This document shows, piece by piece, positions 49,560 to 62,810 of a stretch of 64,000 nucleotides of DNA. Source of the DNA: Rachycentron canadum (taxonomy: Eukaryota > Chordata > Actinopteri > Carangiformes > Rachycentridae); NCBI GenBank assembly GCA_038496675.1, contig CM076650.1, forward strand, positions 26,412,564 through 26,476,563, given 5' to 3'. Made by a program: the position numbers and the translations under genes. Below the pieces are notes generated by a model. The model was given only the letters and a program-made list of their open reading frames with translations, searched no databases and was not told the DNA's origin. The first letter of the stretch is position 1; each line of letters opens with the position of its first letter.

Positions 49560-50020
49560 ATTTCCAGTCATGAAGTTAAATGTTGCCATCTTACTTCTTT
49601 AAACCAGAAGAAAGTATATTTTTGTAGGAGGAGTGAGGGGTGGAGCTGACCTGCTCTGTTCTCTATCCTGATTGTGTGCTACAGTCTGTCAATCACACTG
49701 TATCCACACACCCCCAATCCATCCCCTGCTTTCTGGTCTATTTTCCTCTAAATGGACCATCATTTAAAAAAAGAACATCATGTTGTATTGAAGACTTGAA
49801 ACTAGAGACTGAGACCATAAACTCATCAGGAAAACATTTACTGAGCTAATAAATCAAGGGAGAAGTAGGGACATTTTCCCATAGACTTCAATACAATCTG
49901 ACTTCTTTAACAGGCAGTGGAGTCGCCCCCTGATGGTCATTAGAGAGAATGAAGGGTTAAGGACTACACTTTACAAACCCAGAGTCTACATTCACTTTTA
50001 TAGACAATTTATGCTCCACA
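49560..50020 (+). repeat. Dispersed repeat family B, copy 2
   Basis: Closest relative of the copy at 15965-16400; the two share long near-identical stretches through the AGTGGAGTCGCCCCCTGATG core. The left boundary extends to about 49560, as also seen in the inverted copy. Confidence 0.9.
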
Positions 50021-50599
50021 ACAAATACTGATATCTGGGCCTTTTTTAACTTTTTATTTAATTCCCCCTGTTTGAGTTGTAAAAGCTCATGTTTCAAAGT
50101 ATTTCAGCAGACAGAAACCCTTTATTTCTTAACAGACTATGTTGCAGCAAGTGTATTGTCTTATTTTGCTAAATTTGCTGGTTACTTTAGCAATTGCTAG
50201 AGAACCGCCCTCCCTCACACCTGCTCCTTGTTGCTTGGTGTCTGCTGTGTTTAGCTGTTCCTCTGTCTCTTTTTGTGATATTGTTACATGTAATTAATAA
50301 AGTTTATTCATTGTGGTGGAGGTGAGACTCATGACTCTGCCTCAGCCATATACTAGGGAACCACCACCTGGTTTGCCAGTCCCCCTATGATGTGTTCTGA
50401 GCCTTCATTATCTCGGGACCAATCTTATCCACATTCGCATCTTACACCCACATCTGGTCCTCACCTTACACAACTCCAGAAATTGATAGATTCTGGCCTT
50501 CTCTAGGTGTTTGGTTCTAAAAATCTGCCCAACTCATGATGTTCCCATTCATGAGTCATCTGCATCACAGACTGGACAGAAGAACCATATCAATAAGGA

Positions 50600-50870
50600 C
50601 CATAGAAGAAATCACATTAAAGGCCAATCCAGATATTTTCCCCACTTCTTCACAGTTTTAATGGTGCCCGTCCTGGGTGAGGGATCCCTCCTCTGTTTCT
50701 CACCATGAGGTTTCTCTTTTTTTTCCCTGTTAAAAGGGTTTTTGTTTTGAGTTTTTCCTCAGTCGATGTGAGGGTCTAAGGGCAGAAGATGTTGTTATGA
50801 TGCTATGTAAAGAACTTTGAGACAAACTGTTTGTAAAAATGGGCGATACAAATAAAATTGCCTTGCCTTT
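50600..50870 (+). mobile_element. 3' end of a non-LTR retroelement
   Basis: GGTGAGGGATCCCTCCTCTG, AAAAGGGTTTTTGTTTTGAG, TTTTTCCTCAGTCGATGTGA and a final GATACAAATAAAATTGCCTT are in the order of a common fish retroelement 3' end that terminates in an AAATAAAATTG-type tail. Confidence 0.7.
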
Positions 50871-50970
50871 CCTTATCCATCAGTCACTGACTGAGGCCAG
50901 TGTTCTGAACTGGTCTGATTGACCAAGGCTTTATAGTCATAATGAGGAAAGTGATTAATATTTGTCATTT

Positions 50971-50978
<8 letters not shown>

Positions 50979-51053
<75 letters not shown>

Positions 51054-51068
51054 TTGCGTGTGTGTGTG

Positions 51069-51130
<62 letters not shown>
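50979..51130. repeat. Long (GT)n microsatellite with interruptions
   Basis: About 150 bp of GT repeat with small interruptions near 51052-51072. A second, shorter array of the same motif is at 51222-51300. Confidence 0.98.
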
Positions 51131-51134
<4 letters not shown>

Positions 51135-51221
51135 CTCAGCCACACATTCAAACTGTGGGAATCTTTAGTCTACCGGAACCTCACAACAATGGGTAGGATG
51201 GTAATGGGTTTTTTGTTTGTG

Positions 51222-51253
51222 TGCATGTGTGTGTGTGCGTGTGTGTGTGTGTG

Positions 51254-51300
<47 letters not shown>
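51222..51300. repeat. (GT)n microsatellite
   Basis: GT repeat with several GTGCAT and GTGCGT interruptions, about 90 bases after the preceding array. Confidence 0.97.
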
Positions 51301-51301
<1 letters not shown>

Positions 51302-52519
51302 TGGGTATGGGTGTGTGTCAGCTATGTGAAAAAAATCATGAAATGGAAAAGACTCTCAGTTATAAATCATGTTGAATTTAAATCACTTCTAATTTGTTTC
51401 AAGAAAACAAAAAGAAAAGAGAACATTGTTGTTGTCTCTTTAGGCTGTAAATCTGTATATTTTTGAGCAAACTGTGTGATATTATGTTGTCTGTTGTTTT
51501 TGCCATTGATTACACAACATAGCCAATGCTTTTCAATACACTATTTTACTCTGTTTTCATATCTGTTGTGTTTTCTTGTCCTATGATCAAGAAAATTCAT
51601 TTTTAATTATACTGTACACGTATAGCTATAAACTCTCTGTGCAACACATCCGTTTTATAACAAATTATATTAAATTGCATTGCCCCTATTTTATATATAA
51701 CTAAACTGTCAGGGAGAAACAGGAATGAACTGCAGTAGAAGGTGCATGAGCCAGATTGAACTTTTGAGTTTATAAAAGCAAAATGTAAAAAAATTAATTG
51801 ATTAATTAAAGCTGCACACTGATGACAAACGTGTTGATAAGAGAACACATGAGAGCATTATATGACAACTACAAGTGTTGATGAAAACTAAAATTTGGCT
51901 TGGCATAAGAGCAAAGGCGTTTCAGACTGACATCAATTCAGAAGAAATTATCCTTTTGCCACTTTAGAGACTCTATTTTATGATGTTTAGCTATAGGTGA
52001 ATTTATGGAATTTATAAAAAGAAGCTTAACTAATTTTGTATTTTACCTGAGGTTTGTGTTTCTCTGTCCACTCTCTTGTCTGCATATATTCACATGTATG
52101 GTTAGGATCAGGCAAGGTCAAGCACCTTTCCCTAATACACAGAAACATTAAATAGCATGCCTGTGTTTACCAGCTGATACCAGTAAGATGAGGGTAAAAA
52201 CATTCCTGATTGTTCAGGGTGGGGTCCAAAAGGACAACAAAAACACCATGTGATAGGTACAAATATCTCAAACTCACTGAACTCATTTGCCCCTGTTGGG
52301 ATGAATAAGATTTGATTTGTTATTAGTTTGGATGTTAGCAGGTTGTGATCTGACCCCTAACCAGGTTAGGGGTTCAGCATCAGTTACCATAGTGACTTAT
52401 CCTGGTAAAAAGTGAACCACTGTTATCAAACTGAACACCTGAAGTTAAACCAGAAGTCTCCTAGAGAGCATCTCCTCAGTCTGTGTGTATGTGTGATCTG
52501 TGTGTGTCTCTGACTGGTG

Positions 52520-52870
52520 GTGGCTGACCTACTACACACCTGCTGCTCATCCTGATGATTCCTGCAGGCCACCTCCTGCAGTACAGATACCTGCTTTTCC
52601 TCTCCAGCCTTTGTCAGTTCACTACAGTTGTGAAATGGCCAACCTCCTGCTTGCCTGTCCTCTGCCCCTCAGGTCCATCAGCACTCACCAGCTCCGTTCC
52701 AGACACATGCAGCCTCCTTCCCTTGCCGGCTGCCTCATTCGTCCTCTGGTCCAGGGTCCCCTTGTTCCACGGTCACCAGTCACACCATCCTGACATCCTG
52801 CCCTTAATTTTCTCTGGTGTTATTAAACACTTTGAACTGAAGACTTGGGTCTGTGTTCATATTGTGTGTT
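52520..52870 (+). repeat. Possible LTR-like interspersed repeat
   Basis: C-rich block with many CCTGC and CCAG words, ending in GGTGTTATTAAACACTTTGA and GAAGACTTGGGTCTGTGTTC. The layout recalls the end of fish LTRs (a C-rich body, then an AATAAA-like signal). Internal element and partner LTR not seen. Confidence 0.3.
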
Positions 52871-52984
52871 CAGTGTTCACTAAAACCTTAACAGCATCTG
52901 TGAAGTGAACATCAAGACATTTTACCACATCTGAAAAATAAATACTATACTAATATACTAATATAAGATATGAGGCTACAAGAT

Positions 52985-53335
52985 ATAATCAATATCCATC
53001 CATCATCTATACATCTATCATTGCAGGGGGGGCTGCATCTAATCCCTGCTGACATTAGGTTAGAGCGGGGTCCACCTGGACAGGTCGCCAGTCTATCACA
53101 GGGTCGGCGTATAGAGACAAACAACCATTCACACTCACACACAGGCCTATGGGCAATTTAGAGTCACCAATTAACCCATTGTGCATGTCTTTGGACTGTG
53201 GGAGGAAGCTGGAGAACCCAAAGTGAACCCACCCAGGCACAGGGAGAACATACAAACTTCACACAGAGAGCAGCCTGGGGTTTGAACCTAGAACCTTCTT
53301 CCTGTGAGGCAACAGAATCGCAGTAAATATCTACA
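52985..53335 (-). repeat. Interspersed repeat with GGACTGTGGGAGGAAGC core
   Basis: Starts CCATCCATCATCTATACATC and continues through GACAGGTCGCCAGTCTATCA, GGCAATTTAGAGTCACCAAT, TGCATGTCTTTGGACTGTGG and a terminal GAACCTTCTTCCTGTGAGGC. This is the complete order of a very abundant fish repeat; the partial plus-strand copy is at 13415-13605. Class not assigned. Confidence 0.85.
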
Positions 53336-53588
53336 TCTAGTAATACAATAACATCTAATATACAATACAGATACAATGATATATACCAAGTATTTCTTTT
53401 TCTCTCTCTCTCTCTCTTTCTCTCCATCTCTCTCTTTCTCTCACACACACACACACACACACACCCACACCGTGTCTGGAGGGAAAGCATGTTCATGGGG
53501 AGATAAGGCTCCTTTGTTAGCTGGTTGACTCGTAGACACTATTAATTACACTGGGCCAGGGAAACAGGTCACTGACCTAATAGCTGGT

Positions 53589-53589
<1 letters not shown>

Positions 53590-53681
<92 letters not shown>
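53590..53681. repeat. (TG)45 microsatellite
   Basis: About 45 TG units, followed by a degenerate TG-rich edge. Confidence 0.98.
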
Positions 53682-53684
<3 letters not shown>

Positions 53685-55571
53685 TCTGTGTGTGTGCTAC
53701 AATGGACATGTCAAGATTGTGATTTTACTGGTTTATGATCGTGTTCAGTATAAATTGCTGCTCTCACATTTATTTTTCCAGTTTCTGACTGAACCTTTGA
53801 ACTGAGACTCTTTTCTTCATGGTTTAAATTCCTTTCATTTAGAAACTTCAGGCTCAGTCAGCTCTTGCATGGATGAGTATGTTATTCTCAGACTGATGAA
53901 AGATGTTGATGGGAAACTCTCAGTCTTATTACGACTACTGGAAAGCAAGTAAAAGCAAATACTTGTACCCTGACAAAAGTACGTCAATTAAATGGAAACA
54001 TTACATCTGAATTACATTTGTTTGTTTGTTTTGGCACCTTACTATAATTAGATAGTTGTATGAGAGATCGAGATGAGAAATAAGAGGGAGGGAGGGAGAG
54101 GTGTGACCTGTAACGAAGTCCCAAAGGCCAGGAGTCCAACCATGGACATTGTGGTCTTAACCACTGTGTTATATTTCTTTGGGAGCGAGAGGCCAGAGAG
54201 GCTCAGAAAGAATAATAATTAATGCAATAAATCCAAATTAAACATGATGATATTCAGCACAAACTCAGCAGCAGGCAGAGAGCACTCACTGTTTAAATTC
54301 TCTTTTCAAATATTATTTTCACAGGCAATATAAAGGTGATAAATCATGAAATCAATATGCCTTTAACTTAGCATGATAATCAACGTTTTTCAGTAAGTAA
54401 ATACAAGGATATTGTTGCTCCTGTTGATGTTGTTGAGTTTTTGTGTGACAGAAACAGCAAATATAATCTGCCTCAGGTGAGTCCCCCAACACTCGCTTGT
54501 GGGAGCCCTTTTTCTATAACAAGTACATGTTGGGATGAATTGAACTGACTTGTTGCCTGAGGCAGAAGTAACTTCACTTCTGACTCAATGGTGGATGAAC
54601 ATGTTGCTGCTGGAGGTTTAGCTTGAGTTTCTATCTCTCCCTGCATCTCTGCAGCTTTGGGTTACATAAACAACAAATCCTTGGCTCAACATTGACCTCT
54701 TGGTTAGGCAATTAGTTGCGCAGACACACACACGCACACACACACTCACAGAATACATCCAAATACTAATAGCTTAGACCCCCAACAAATAGCAGGTCAA
54801 GGCTGTACTACACACTAAACCAATCTCTCTCTCCCTCCAAGTGTGTGTGTGTGTGTCTGTGTGTGTGTTCTCTAATTGGAATGCTATGCTTTTGGTCATG
54901 CAATCACAGATGTCTGTGGAATTTGAGCTGATATGAAAATAATTGCTTCACTTTGGCTCAGTCAGATGTAAGGAGTTGCGTGTTTTCACAGTCAGAAATG
55001 TAACACAATATGCCTCAATGTTTACACACAAACTTGTTATAACCTGCTCACAGGATGTGTTTCAATCATGTGCTTCAACTTACAACATGGGTTCTCATTT
55101 TGCTCCATCACAGGAGAAAAGTGACAGAAATGCTTCTTCCTCCTCCTCACTATAAGTGGGTGAATGTCACACTGATGTAAACATGAATCACTGAGACAGA
55201 GATGAAATGTCATCTCATGAAATGATTTCAGTTTCTCATTGGTCTAAAGTCCTTGGAGCCTTGAACGTAAATGGTCCATGAAAACAATAATGCATGGTGT
55301 TGTGTCTCATCATGGATGAGCTGAAATGGAGTGTATCATTCCACCTCCTCAGCCAAGTCACTTTGTTGTTTCTTTGTTGGTGTGTGTTAATCAGCCTTGC
55401 CACTGTACCATGACTTGGCTGGGGTTATATCCAAAAGTCAATTCAAAAATTATTGCAATATATGATATGATCACAGGTACGTTGGTGGTTTTATGTTTCT
55501 GTTGCATGTTTTTTTTACTTTATTAATAATACAATTGTTTATTAATAATATAATTATAGTGTAATGTCTTA

Positions 55572-56017
55572 AATAATATAATATAATATAATATAATATA
55601 ATATAATATAATATNNNNNNNNNNNNNNNNNNNNNNNNNNNNNNNNNNNNNNNNNNNNNNNNNNNNNNNNNNNNNNNNNNNNNNNNNNNNNNNNNNNNNN
55701 NNNNNNNNNNNNNNNNNNNNNNNNNNNNNNNNNNNNNNNNNNNNNNNNNNNNNNNNNNNNNNNNNNNNNNNNNNNNNNNNNNNNNNNNNNNNNNNNNNNN
55801 NNNNNNNNNNNNNNNNNNNNNNNNNNNNNNNNNNNNNNNNNNNNNNNNNNNNNNNNNNNNNNNNNNNNNNNNNNNNNNNNNNNNNNNNNNNNNNNNNNNN
55901 NNNNNNNNNNNNNNNNNNNNNNNNNNNNNNNNNNNNNNNNNNNNNNNNNNNNNNNNNNNNNNNNNNNNNNNNNNNATATTATATTATATTATATTATATT
56001 ATATTATATTATATTAT
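55572..56017. repeat. AT-rich pentanucleotide arrays flanking an assembly gap
   Basis: ATAAT units at 55572-55614 run into a block of undetermined bases, 55615-55975. On the other side, 55976-56017 are ATATT units, a rotation of the reverse complement of the left array. The true length and content of the gap are unknown. Confidence 0.95.
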
Positions 56018-56499
56018 GTATTTTGGGTTTCATATGTATTTATATTAATATAAAATATTGTCATTTATGTTTCTGTTGGGTTTTTTTGTTTGTTTGTTTT
56101 TAAAATAATTTCATCTTTCTTCTTTAATCTCTCTGTCTGTTTCTTTTCTGAGGAGTTTGTTTAGTTGGTTAAGGAGGCCACCAACATTCAAACCAGAACC
56201 AGGCTCAGTCAAGAACAAAATAGGTTCACATGGGAATCAGTACATAATACAAGAAAGACTCAAAGACCCTAACCCTCAAAGTCAGTGGGTCCAGTACTCA
56301 AGGTCAGCACATCATCACTAATCCAACAAGGCCCAGTGTGGGGTCAGAGGAACCAGAACACTACAATTAACATAAAAATGAATATCAAATTCAGTCTATT
56401 CGTGTTTATAGTATATTTTATTGTGCTGTTGTTCCGTCTGATGATGGAGAAAGTAATGTAGAAAAGGGAGAACTGCTTGCTTTTCAGTGTAACCACATA

Positions 56500-57190
56500 T
56501 GGAGCAAAATATCCCATAACATCTGAGCTAAAGAAGCCGTACCATGGTTGCAGAGCTGGGGCTGAGCTAAAGGCTAGGAGATGGAGATATAAGCCATATC
56601 TACCATCAACTCTCATGGGAAATGTCAACTGGGTAACAGGTTCGAAGAACTGGAAGCACTTATGAAGAACCAGCAAGCATATCGTGTTTTACAGAGATCT
56701 GTCAGGGTATTGAACAGTTGGCAGTGGGTCTTGGACCCTACCAGCAGCAGAGCAGAGCCTGGAGTTGGGTGTTATGTAATTCACAAGAGTGTTGAGAGAG
56801 TACGGACCCAGCACCCTGATGCATTCATTGTATTGACCATGTCACCCTCTGACTCCTCCAAAGTATGTTAACTGCCCCACGAGGGACAGAAAGACACTTG
56901 ATCAAGGAGGCTTATAGTGCTTCAGTTCTACAAACCCTGGGTACTGAGGCAGGCTGCAACCCCCCACTTATTCAGGAGCTGGAGCTGCAGGCCAGTGATT
57001 CTCTAACGGACTGTTTCAAGTGCACAGATTGGAAGGTACAGTTGGCGTCACGGGAAAATGATAACAGCAAGGACACTAACCTTGACAGAATGATTGAATG
57101 CACTATGGACTCCAACTTCTGTATGAACACTGTAATACCAAACAGCGAACCCTTGATGGACGCTACTGTAAACTGACTCATGTCGGGTTG
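56500..57190 (+). mobile_element. LINE remnant, N-terminal and endonuclease-region scraps
   Basis: The translated blocks KARRWRYKPYLPSTLMGNVN (about 56570-56630), LMKNQQAYRV, then VERVRTQHPDAFIVL (about 56800) and DCFKCTDWKVQL (about 57010) with DRMIECTMDSNFCMN are in the order of a fish non-LTR retrotransposon ORF2. That order is the segment before the endonuclease, a piece of the endonuclease, and the linker before reverse transcriptase. The middle of the endonuclease is deleted and the frame shifts. The 103-codon open frame at 56865-57176 belongs to it and is not a host gene. Confidence 0.78.
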
Positions 57191-57896
57191 GACCCTCAGT
57201 CCAGTCACTCTCACAGTTACAGCACATTATTCTCATTTTTTCAAATTTCTTCACCATATTGTTATAGTTTTTATCAAAATATCAAACCATGTGATGTGTC
57301 AGTCTAAAATTGCTGCTCAGAGGGTTTTATTCATTGGTGACAGAAATGAAGTGATTCACTGACTTTGCTGACTTTGCTTTACGTGTGAACGTGTTTTGAT
57401 TGTTTAGTGGTTTTTGCACTGATGATTTATAGTTGTGAGAACTGCAATGGGAGAAAAACTTCATTTTTACAGCCAACTTTAAGCTGCTGGTTAAATATCA
57501 TTAAACAGATTCTTTACAGACTCATAGGGTCCTCAAGTAACTGCAGAGTGTCAGTTGTGAGCTGATAATTGTATAATATCAGTATTAATAGAAGAATTGC
57601 AATATAAAGATTTAAAAATATATATATATGAAAGTGCACATCTAAATAAAGCTTCTTTCTGTGGTGCTTTAAGTAACTTCATAAACCATAGGAGGAAACA
57701 TGGAAGTGACACACCAACAACAGGGGGAAAAATCCAGGAATTCAAGGAATTCCCTGACAGATGGACGTGTCACTGTGGAAATGCAGTAAATTTATTCTGT
57801 TTGTGTAAGTAGGAGTGTGTTTGTACACGTATGGAATGCTGTTTACAGTGTTTTGTCATGTGTGACACAATGAGTGACATTGGGACCATTAAAAAG

Positions 57897-58077
<181 letters not shown>

Positions 58078-60139
58078 ACAGAGAGAGAGAGAGAGAAATA
58101 GAGAGACAATGCCAGAAAAACACCTGCTGCCTTTATGACCAGCAAACACATCCTGTTACCCATCAGAGATGCAAGTTCAATTCGCCGTGTCCTGTCAACA
58201 CACAAATAGACTCAGGCTGAAAGCACAGCAACACAAAAGAAAAGATGTTAATCCTGCAGAGGGTTTCTGTCCTCCACTGTGTCATATGACCATTGGGAGC
58301 ACAGGTGTCTATCCACTAAAAAGAGTGTTAAAAGTGAATCAACGTCTTCTTGAGCTGTGGTGAATAACAAAGGGATGTAGGGACAAGAAAAAAAGCAGAT
58401 ACACTGCTGTTTGTGTGTGAGTGTCCAGGACGTCCTGTTGTATATAGGTTTAATAACCACACCTGGCTCCCATTTAGGTGAAGAAGCTATCGTTTCCAGT
58501 GCTGACTTGAACATTTCATACTGCCAAGCTGCCCATTGTTCGTGAAACATATATCAATGGGTAAACTCAGCTCCTTCATCACCAGATCAACATAAGACCC
58601 TCACTTGCGACAGCATCTCACTCCCAACCCAACGAGAGCGATCAGCTGTTTTTCAGTAGCTTTACTGTGGCCTCAGATCTTGAGGTGCTGAAACCTGCTT
58701 TTCTCCTTCCAATCTGTCAGGCTTTGGAAGTTTATAGATTTCCAGTCTTAGTGTCATTTTTCAACAATATGATTACATGGTAACACTTTAATTGCATGAA
58801 TAAAGCAATAAGCAATAAAATAGTTACTGGTTATTACTGTAGTGTCCTAATGTAGCTGTGGTAGAAGAAAACAAGACAATGGAGAACAATGAGGTAACAG
58901 TAGACATTTTAGAGATACTCTACATAACTGGGAAACCTCTTAAGAATCATTTTCTTGCTGTCTAGTTTAGATTTAGAGGTGTACCTTCTGCAGACAAGCT
59001 ACAGCCACACTTCATGGATTTATTCTACGTCACTGTATGATTTAATGGACCAGTGAGAGTGAAAAACAAAAGCATCTTTGTCAAGAGCAAAGCTATTGAA
59101 GACATCTGATGTAACCCAGTGATGACAAAACACAATAAATTAATCTAAAAAAAAATAACATCAAGATGTACAGTAGGTGGATGAAACATAGCTCGCACAA
59201 TGCCAGTGCGTGTGCCAACCCAGGTGTCATTTTCACGCTGCACATGAGCAGATCTGATGAGTTCTGTCTTTCTACCTGATAAATCCACTGTAATATTAGC
59301 AAACCAGTAATGTATAGACACCTGGCTTTTACAGGGAAAAGGAGCTGATACTCAAATTCTCAAAATTCCATTGCTTGCTACGCCCCAAACACAGTGATGA
59401 TTAGATCCTGATGCTGCGACCGTATTTAAACTGGAAACAATAGATGTGGACATGTGCTAAATGCACCAGCTCTATGTGTTTGCATGGTAGCTAGTTATTT
59501 AGTGTAATTACACAGTAAGAAGCAGGCATATAAGCTTTAATATCACGTTAACTGTTCTCCCGTTTACTCTTGCTAACACCATTTTTCCCAAACTTCAGCT
59601 TTGTTTCCCAGTGTAGTTTTTGTTCTAGAATCTAGCTTCTTCCTCCTCTGTGATCTGAATTAATTTTTCCCTAAAGTTTTTTTGTTTTCTCCTGCACCTA
59701 CAGTTAAGCCCCTGTATGGAACAGCAGGTTCTCTGTAAATTACAAAGTGTTCCTAATCACCTATTCAGGACAGCTGAACTGCAGTGACCGGGGAGAATCC
59801 ATTGGTCAATCTAACAATACACTGTGACCTTGGTGAGCTGCATTCATCTGTTTTTTTGGTATTTTTTCTGCTTTGTTTTCCAGTATGGACAGCTGGCAAA
59901 TTGTGGGCAAAACAGCTCGGATGAAGCGTGCAGCTGTTGATACCTGTGTTGGAAACATGAGTTAATACATGAAACATGTTCCTCAGCCTCCAGTCACCAA
60001 GATAATTGCAGCTGAATTGTTTTATACAGGAAAACAAAGATTTTCAAGGTTTTCTTTGAGTGAGCACATTAGGAATTTCTCTGCTCTCTATTTTGTTCTG
60101 TGACACAATGGGAATCAGTGTTAGAGGCCTTGTTCAGAC

Positions 60140-60520
60140 AATGTTATCATAGGAAATACAGGACATGGATCTGAGTGAGACGTATTGGTGTTCCACTTCC
60201 CATCCATTTTGATTCAGATGCCAGTCTGTTTCTAGAATTCTGGTAAGGTGAATCACCCACATTGACAACAATGGGATGATCCTTTGGGGGATGCAAATGT
60301 GAATACCATAGCAGACAGCAAAATAAAACTTCTGGCGCAACATATGTTTTGGGCCTCAGCCTGAAACTGGCCCATATACTTCTACATATGGGCAGAGTCT
60401 TGACTGACAACAGTAAGATTTTCTGTGTGTGCCAGAATTGGCCCAGATGCGGAAGAAGAATCTTACAATCATGCTGCATATGGGCCAGATTTGGGTCGTT
60501 GAATCAGGCACATAGTGGCC
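60140..60520 (-). repeat. TGGCCC-type dispersed repeat, copy 2
   Basis: GCTGCATATGGGCCAGATTT (about 60475) and the preceding sequence are the reverse complement of the copy at 21290-21410. Additional GGCCCATATACTTCTACATA and CATATGGGCAG blocks near 60368-60395 suggest an internal inverted structure. Confidence 0.55.
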
Positions 60521-62098
60521 TGGGAGAAACCAAGTGAGCTGGATTTATTTTTCTTTCTGGGATTGTTGTAGAAATAGTCTCTGTGCTGATGGAGAACTGG
60601 AACATTTATGTCATTTCCTCTTCAAAAGCATCACTGACCGAGGCAAAGCAGTCCTGCACTGAGGAGCTTGAGGGCTGAGTGTGAGTTGGCTTTGAGTGTG
60701 AAACAGTGGGACTGAGCCTGTGCCTGTCGATTAGCTCAATAACAATACGGCCATTCAGGGGCCAGCATCAGCTGATTTTATGTTGTTTTTATTTAACCCT
60801 GCAGCCAGGTGAAAAACTGGAAAACCTGTGTTTCAAAAGACTGGACAGGAAACGTTTTTTGGATTTTTGACAATCGACAGGAGAATGGATGTAGGGGTTC
60901 TGACAGAAAAAAATACATTATCATTAATAAGAAATGTAATTTCCTCCCAGGATTTTCAACATGTTACACCAGCGGGGTCATAGTGACGTTCAGCCAAGGA
61001 AAGGTCATGAAAGGACATTTTGTAAACTGAGACGTTTTAAGAGGAGCTGACTGCAGCTTTGCTGTTCTAAAGCAGACACCATACAAAAACAAAAGGTTTT
61101 AACACATTTCTTGGATTGTGATGTTTGCTCAACCACGCAGAAGTACACATGCACACATCCCAAAATCCATCATTGTTCAGTGTTGACTTTCCCTCCGCTC
61201 CACTGCTGCCTTCAGCTCTGAGCCATTCACAATGATTTATGATTTGAAAGGTTCCAACTCCTGGTAACCCACGTTCAAGGAGAATCTCTGATCTTTATTA
61301 AATGATTAAAATTGAATCAAGTTGGTCATGTTAACACAGGATTATATAGAAGACTGATATTGAGCTTTTCATGTTTTGTGGTTTCTCAGCCAAAGCAGCT
61401 ATAAACTACTTCAAAATAAGACATGATGGTCAATGATCCAGATCATGTAGCTGGATTTTTCACTCAGCATTGACATCATACCCTGGATTTACCACAGTGT
61501 TGTGCTGCCACCTACTGGTCATACTTGATAAAGAGAAATTATTTCTGTATCCTGGAGTCCATGTAAAGTATAAAGTAACATTTTTAAAAATAAAACAGAG
61601 ATTTTTAACATTTTAAACAGTTTGCTGATTTGGTAATAACAATAGCTAACCCTGCTTCACAAAACAAAACAACACACTGACAACAATAAGAAATGGAAAA
61701 GAGACATTCTCCTCAAATCTTGGTTTGGGCTCTCTCCAGCTCCAGCTGGCGCACGTACAACACAACACACACAATCCTTGTGTTAAACCGATCTAAGATG
61801 AGCCCTTGACTCCTTGAGAAGAAACTCCCCGCATGGCTAACATCATACACAGACACGGACATTTGTTGTTGTTGTTGTTGATCTATTCATGAAGTAACTC
61901 GTTTAGACTAGTATGAGAAACGTTGACATGTTTCTCCACCGGTTGATTTCTACTGCGCGTCAATCTTGCGCACACCCGGAAAAATACATCCCCACGTGTT
62001 GAGGACATTCTTGTGACACACGTGGTTGTATGACCATGGAGGGTTGCGTACGACTCATTTTTCCCTACCCCAGGTGAGCGCACGCAGCCCCTTCCCTG

Positions 62099-62217
62099 CC
62101 TCTGATTGGCTGGTACCCGTTGCCCTCGTTGGTTGCTTTGATTGATTTAAGCAAGAAAAGCGATGATAGGTTATTGTGGTTAAAAAAAAAAAAAAAAAAA
62201 AGTCAGCCAATCAGAGG
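62099..62217. promoter_or_regulatory. Inverted pair of CCAAT boxes
   Basis: CCTCTGATTGGCTG at 62099-62112 and its exact reverse complement CAGCCAATCAGAGG at 62204-62217 both contain a CCAAT box of the NF-Y type in strong context. They lie about 500-600 bp upstream of the first exon proposed for the NAF1-like gene, next to a CpG-richer stretch (61950-62100). Promoter function is inferred only. Confidence 0.4.
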
Positions 62218-62659
62218 CGCGGTGGGTGGGGGGGGGGATCCCCTCACCTCCGGTGGGACAAAGTTATGCTTTGAGAAGCTGAGGATGGCGGTATCGAGGC
62301 TTAGCTGCGTAAAGTTCATGATTACCACCGGAATCAAACTATTTTGCCTTCAAAATAAAATAAAAAACTACTCTACTGCGAAGATATGGTCTTCAATGGT
62401 TTCAACAGACTAATTTTGTGTTCTAACTTTTGGAATTTTGGAATTTTTTATGTGTAATATATTGCCATTTATAACGTGATTTTCTTTTAGATTCAAATAA
62501 AATAAAACACATTTTATATTGTTTTGGGAAATGACCTACTCTACCTACCGAATGTGTTGCTGCTGCTGTGAAAATAGCTAAATAAAATCAAGTTCATTTT
62601 TACACAATTTTCCAACAGTCCAATAGTATGTTTTGACTGTAGTTTACACTGTCGTGTCG

Positions 62660-62810
62660 GTGTTTCTCGTATGGGACGAGCTATTCGGCGAGGCTTGTAT
62701 TTTGAAGGTTTGTAACGGAAATAGTCTGAGTCATTCTGGTGAACGGACTCGGGTCTGGACTTCCATGCGGCTCTTCGCAGGCCGAATTTGGCAGCTTCAC
62801 TAACACACAG
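62660..62810 (+). other. Probable noncoding first exon / promoter-proximal region of the NAF1-like gene
   Basis: A CpG-richer block upstream of the first coding exon. It ends TAACACACAG followed by GTATCA, a plausible donor at 62810/62811. Spliced to the acceptor at 63570 it would place a 5' leader before the ATG at 63571. Two short upstream ORFs would then lie in the leader (ATG at 62670 and at 62764, each stopped within 15 codons). The 5' boundary is not defined. Confidence 0.4.

Noticed and set aside
50873..51329. Cys-Val and Thr-His alternating frames across GT tracts
   Set aside because: Translations of (GT)n and (AC)n microsatellites; the same applies at 48.3, 53.6 and 57.9 kb.
61883..62083. 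66-codon minus-strand frame in a CpG-richer stretch, possibly a first exon of an antisense gene
   Set aside because: No similarity recognised, no clear donor, and no further exon; kept only as a possible promoter neighbourhood.
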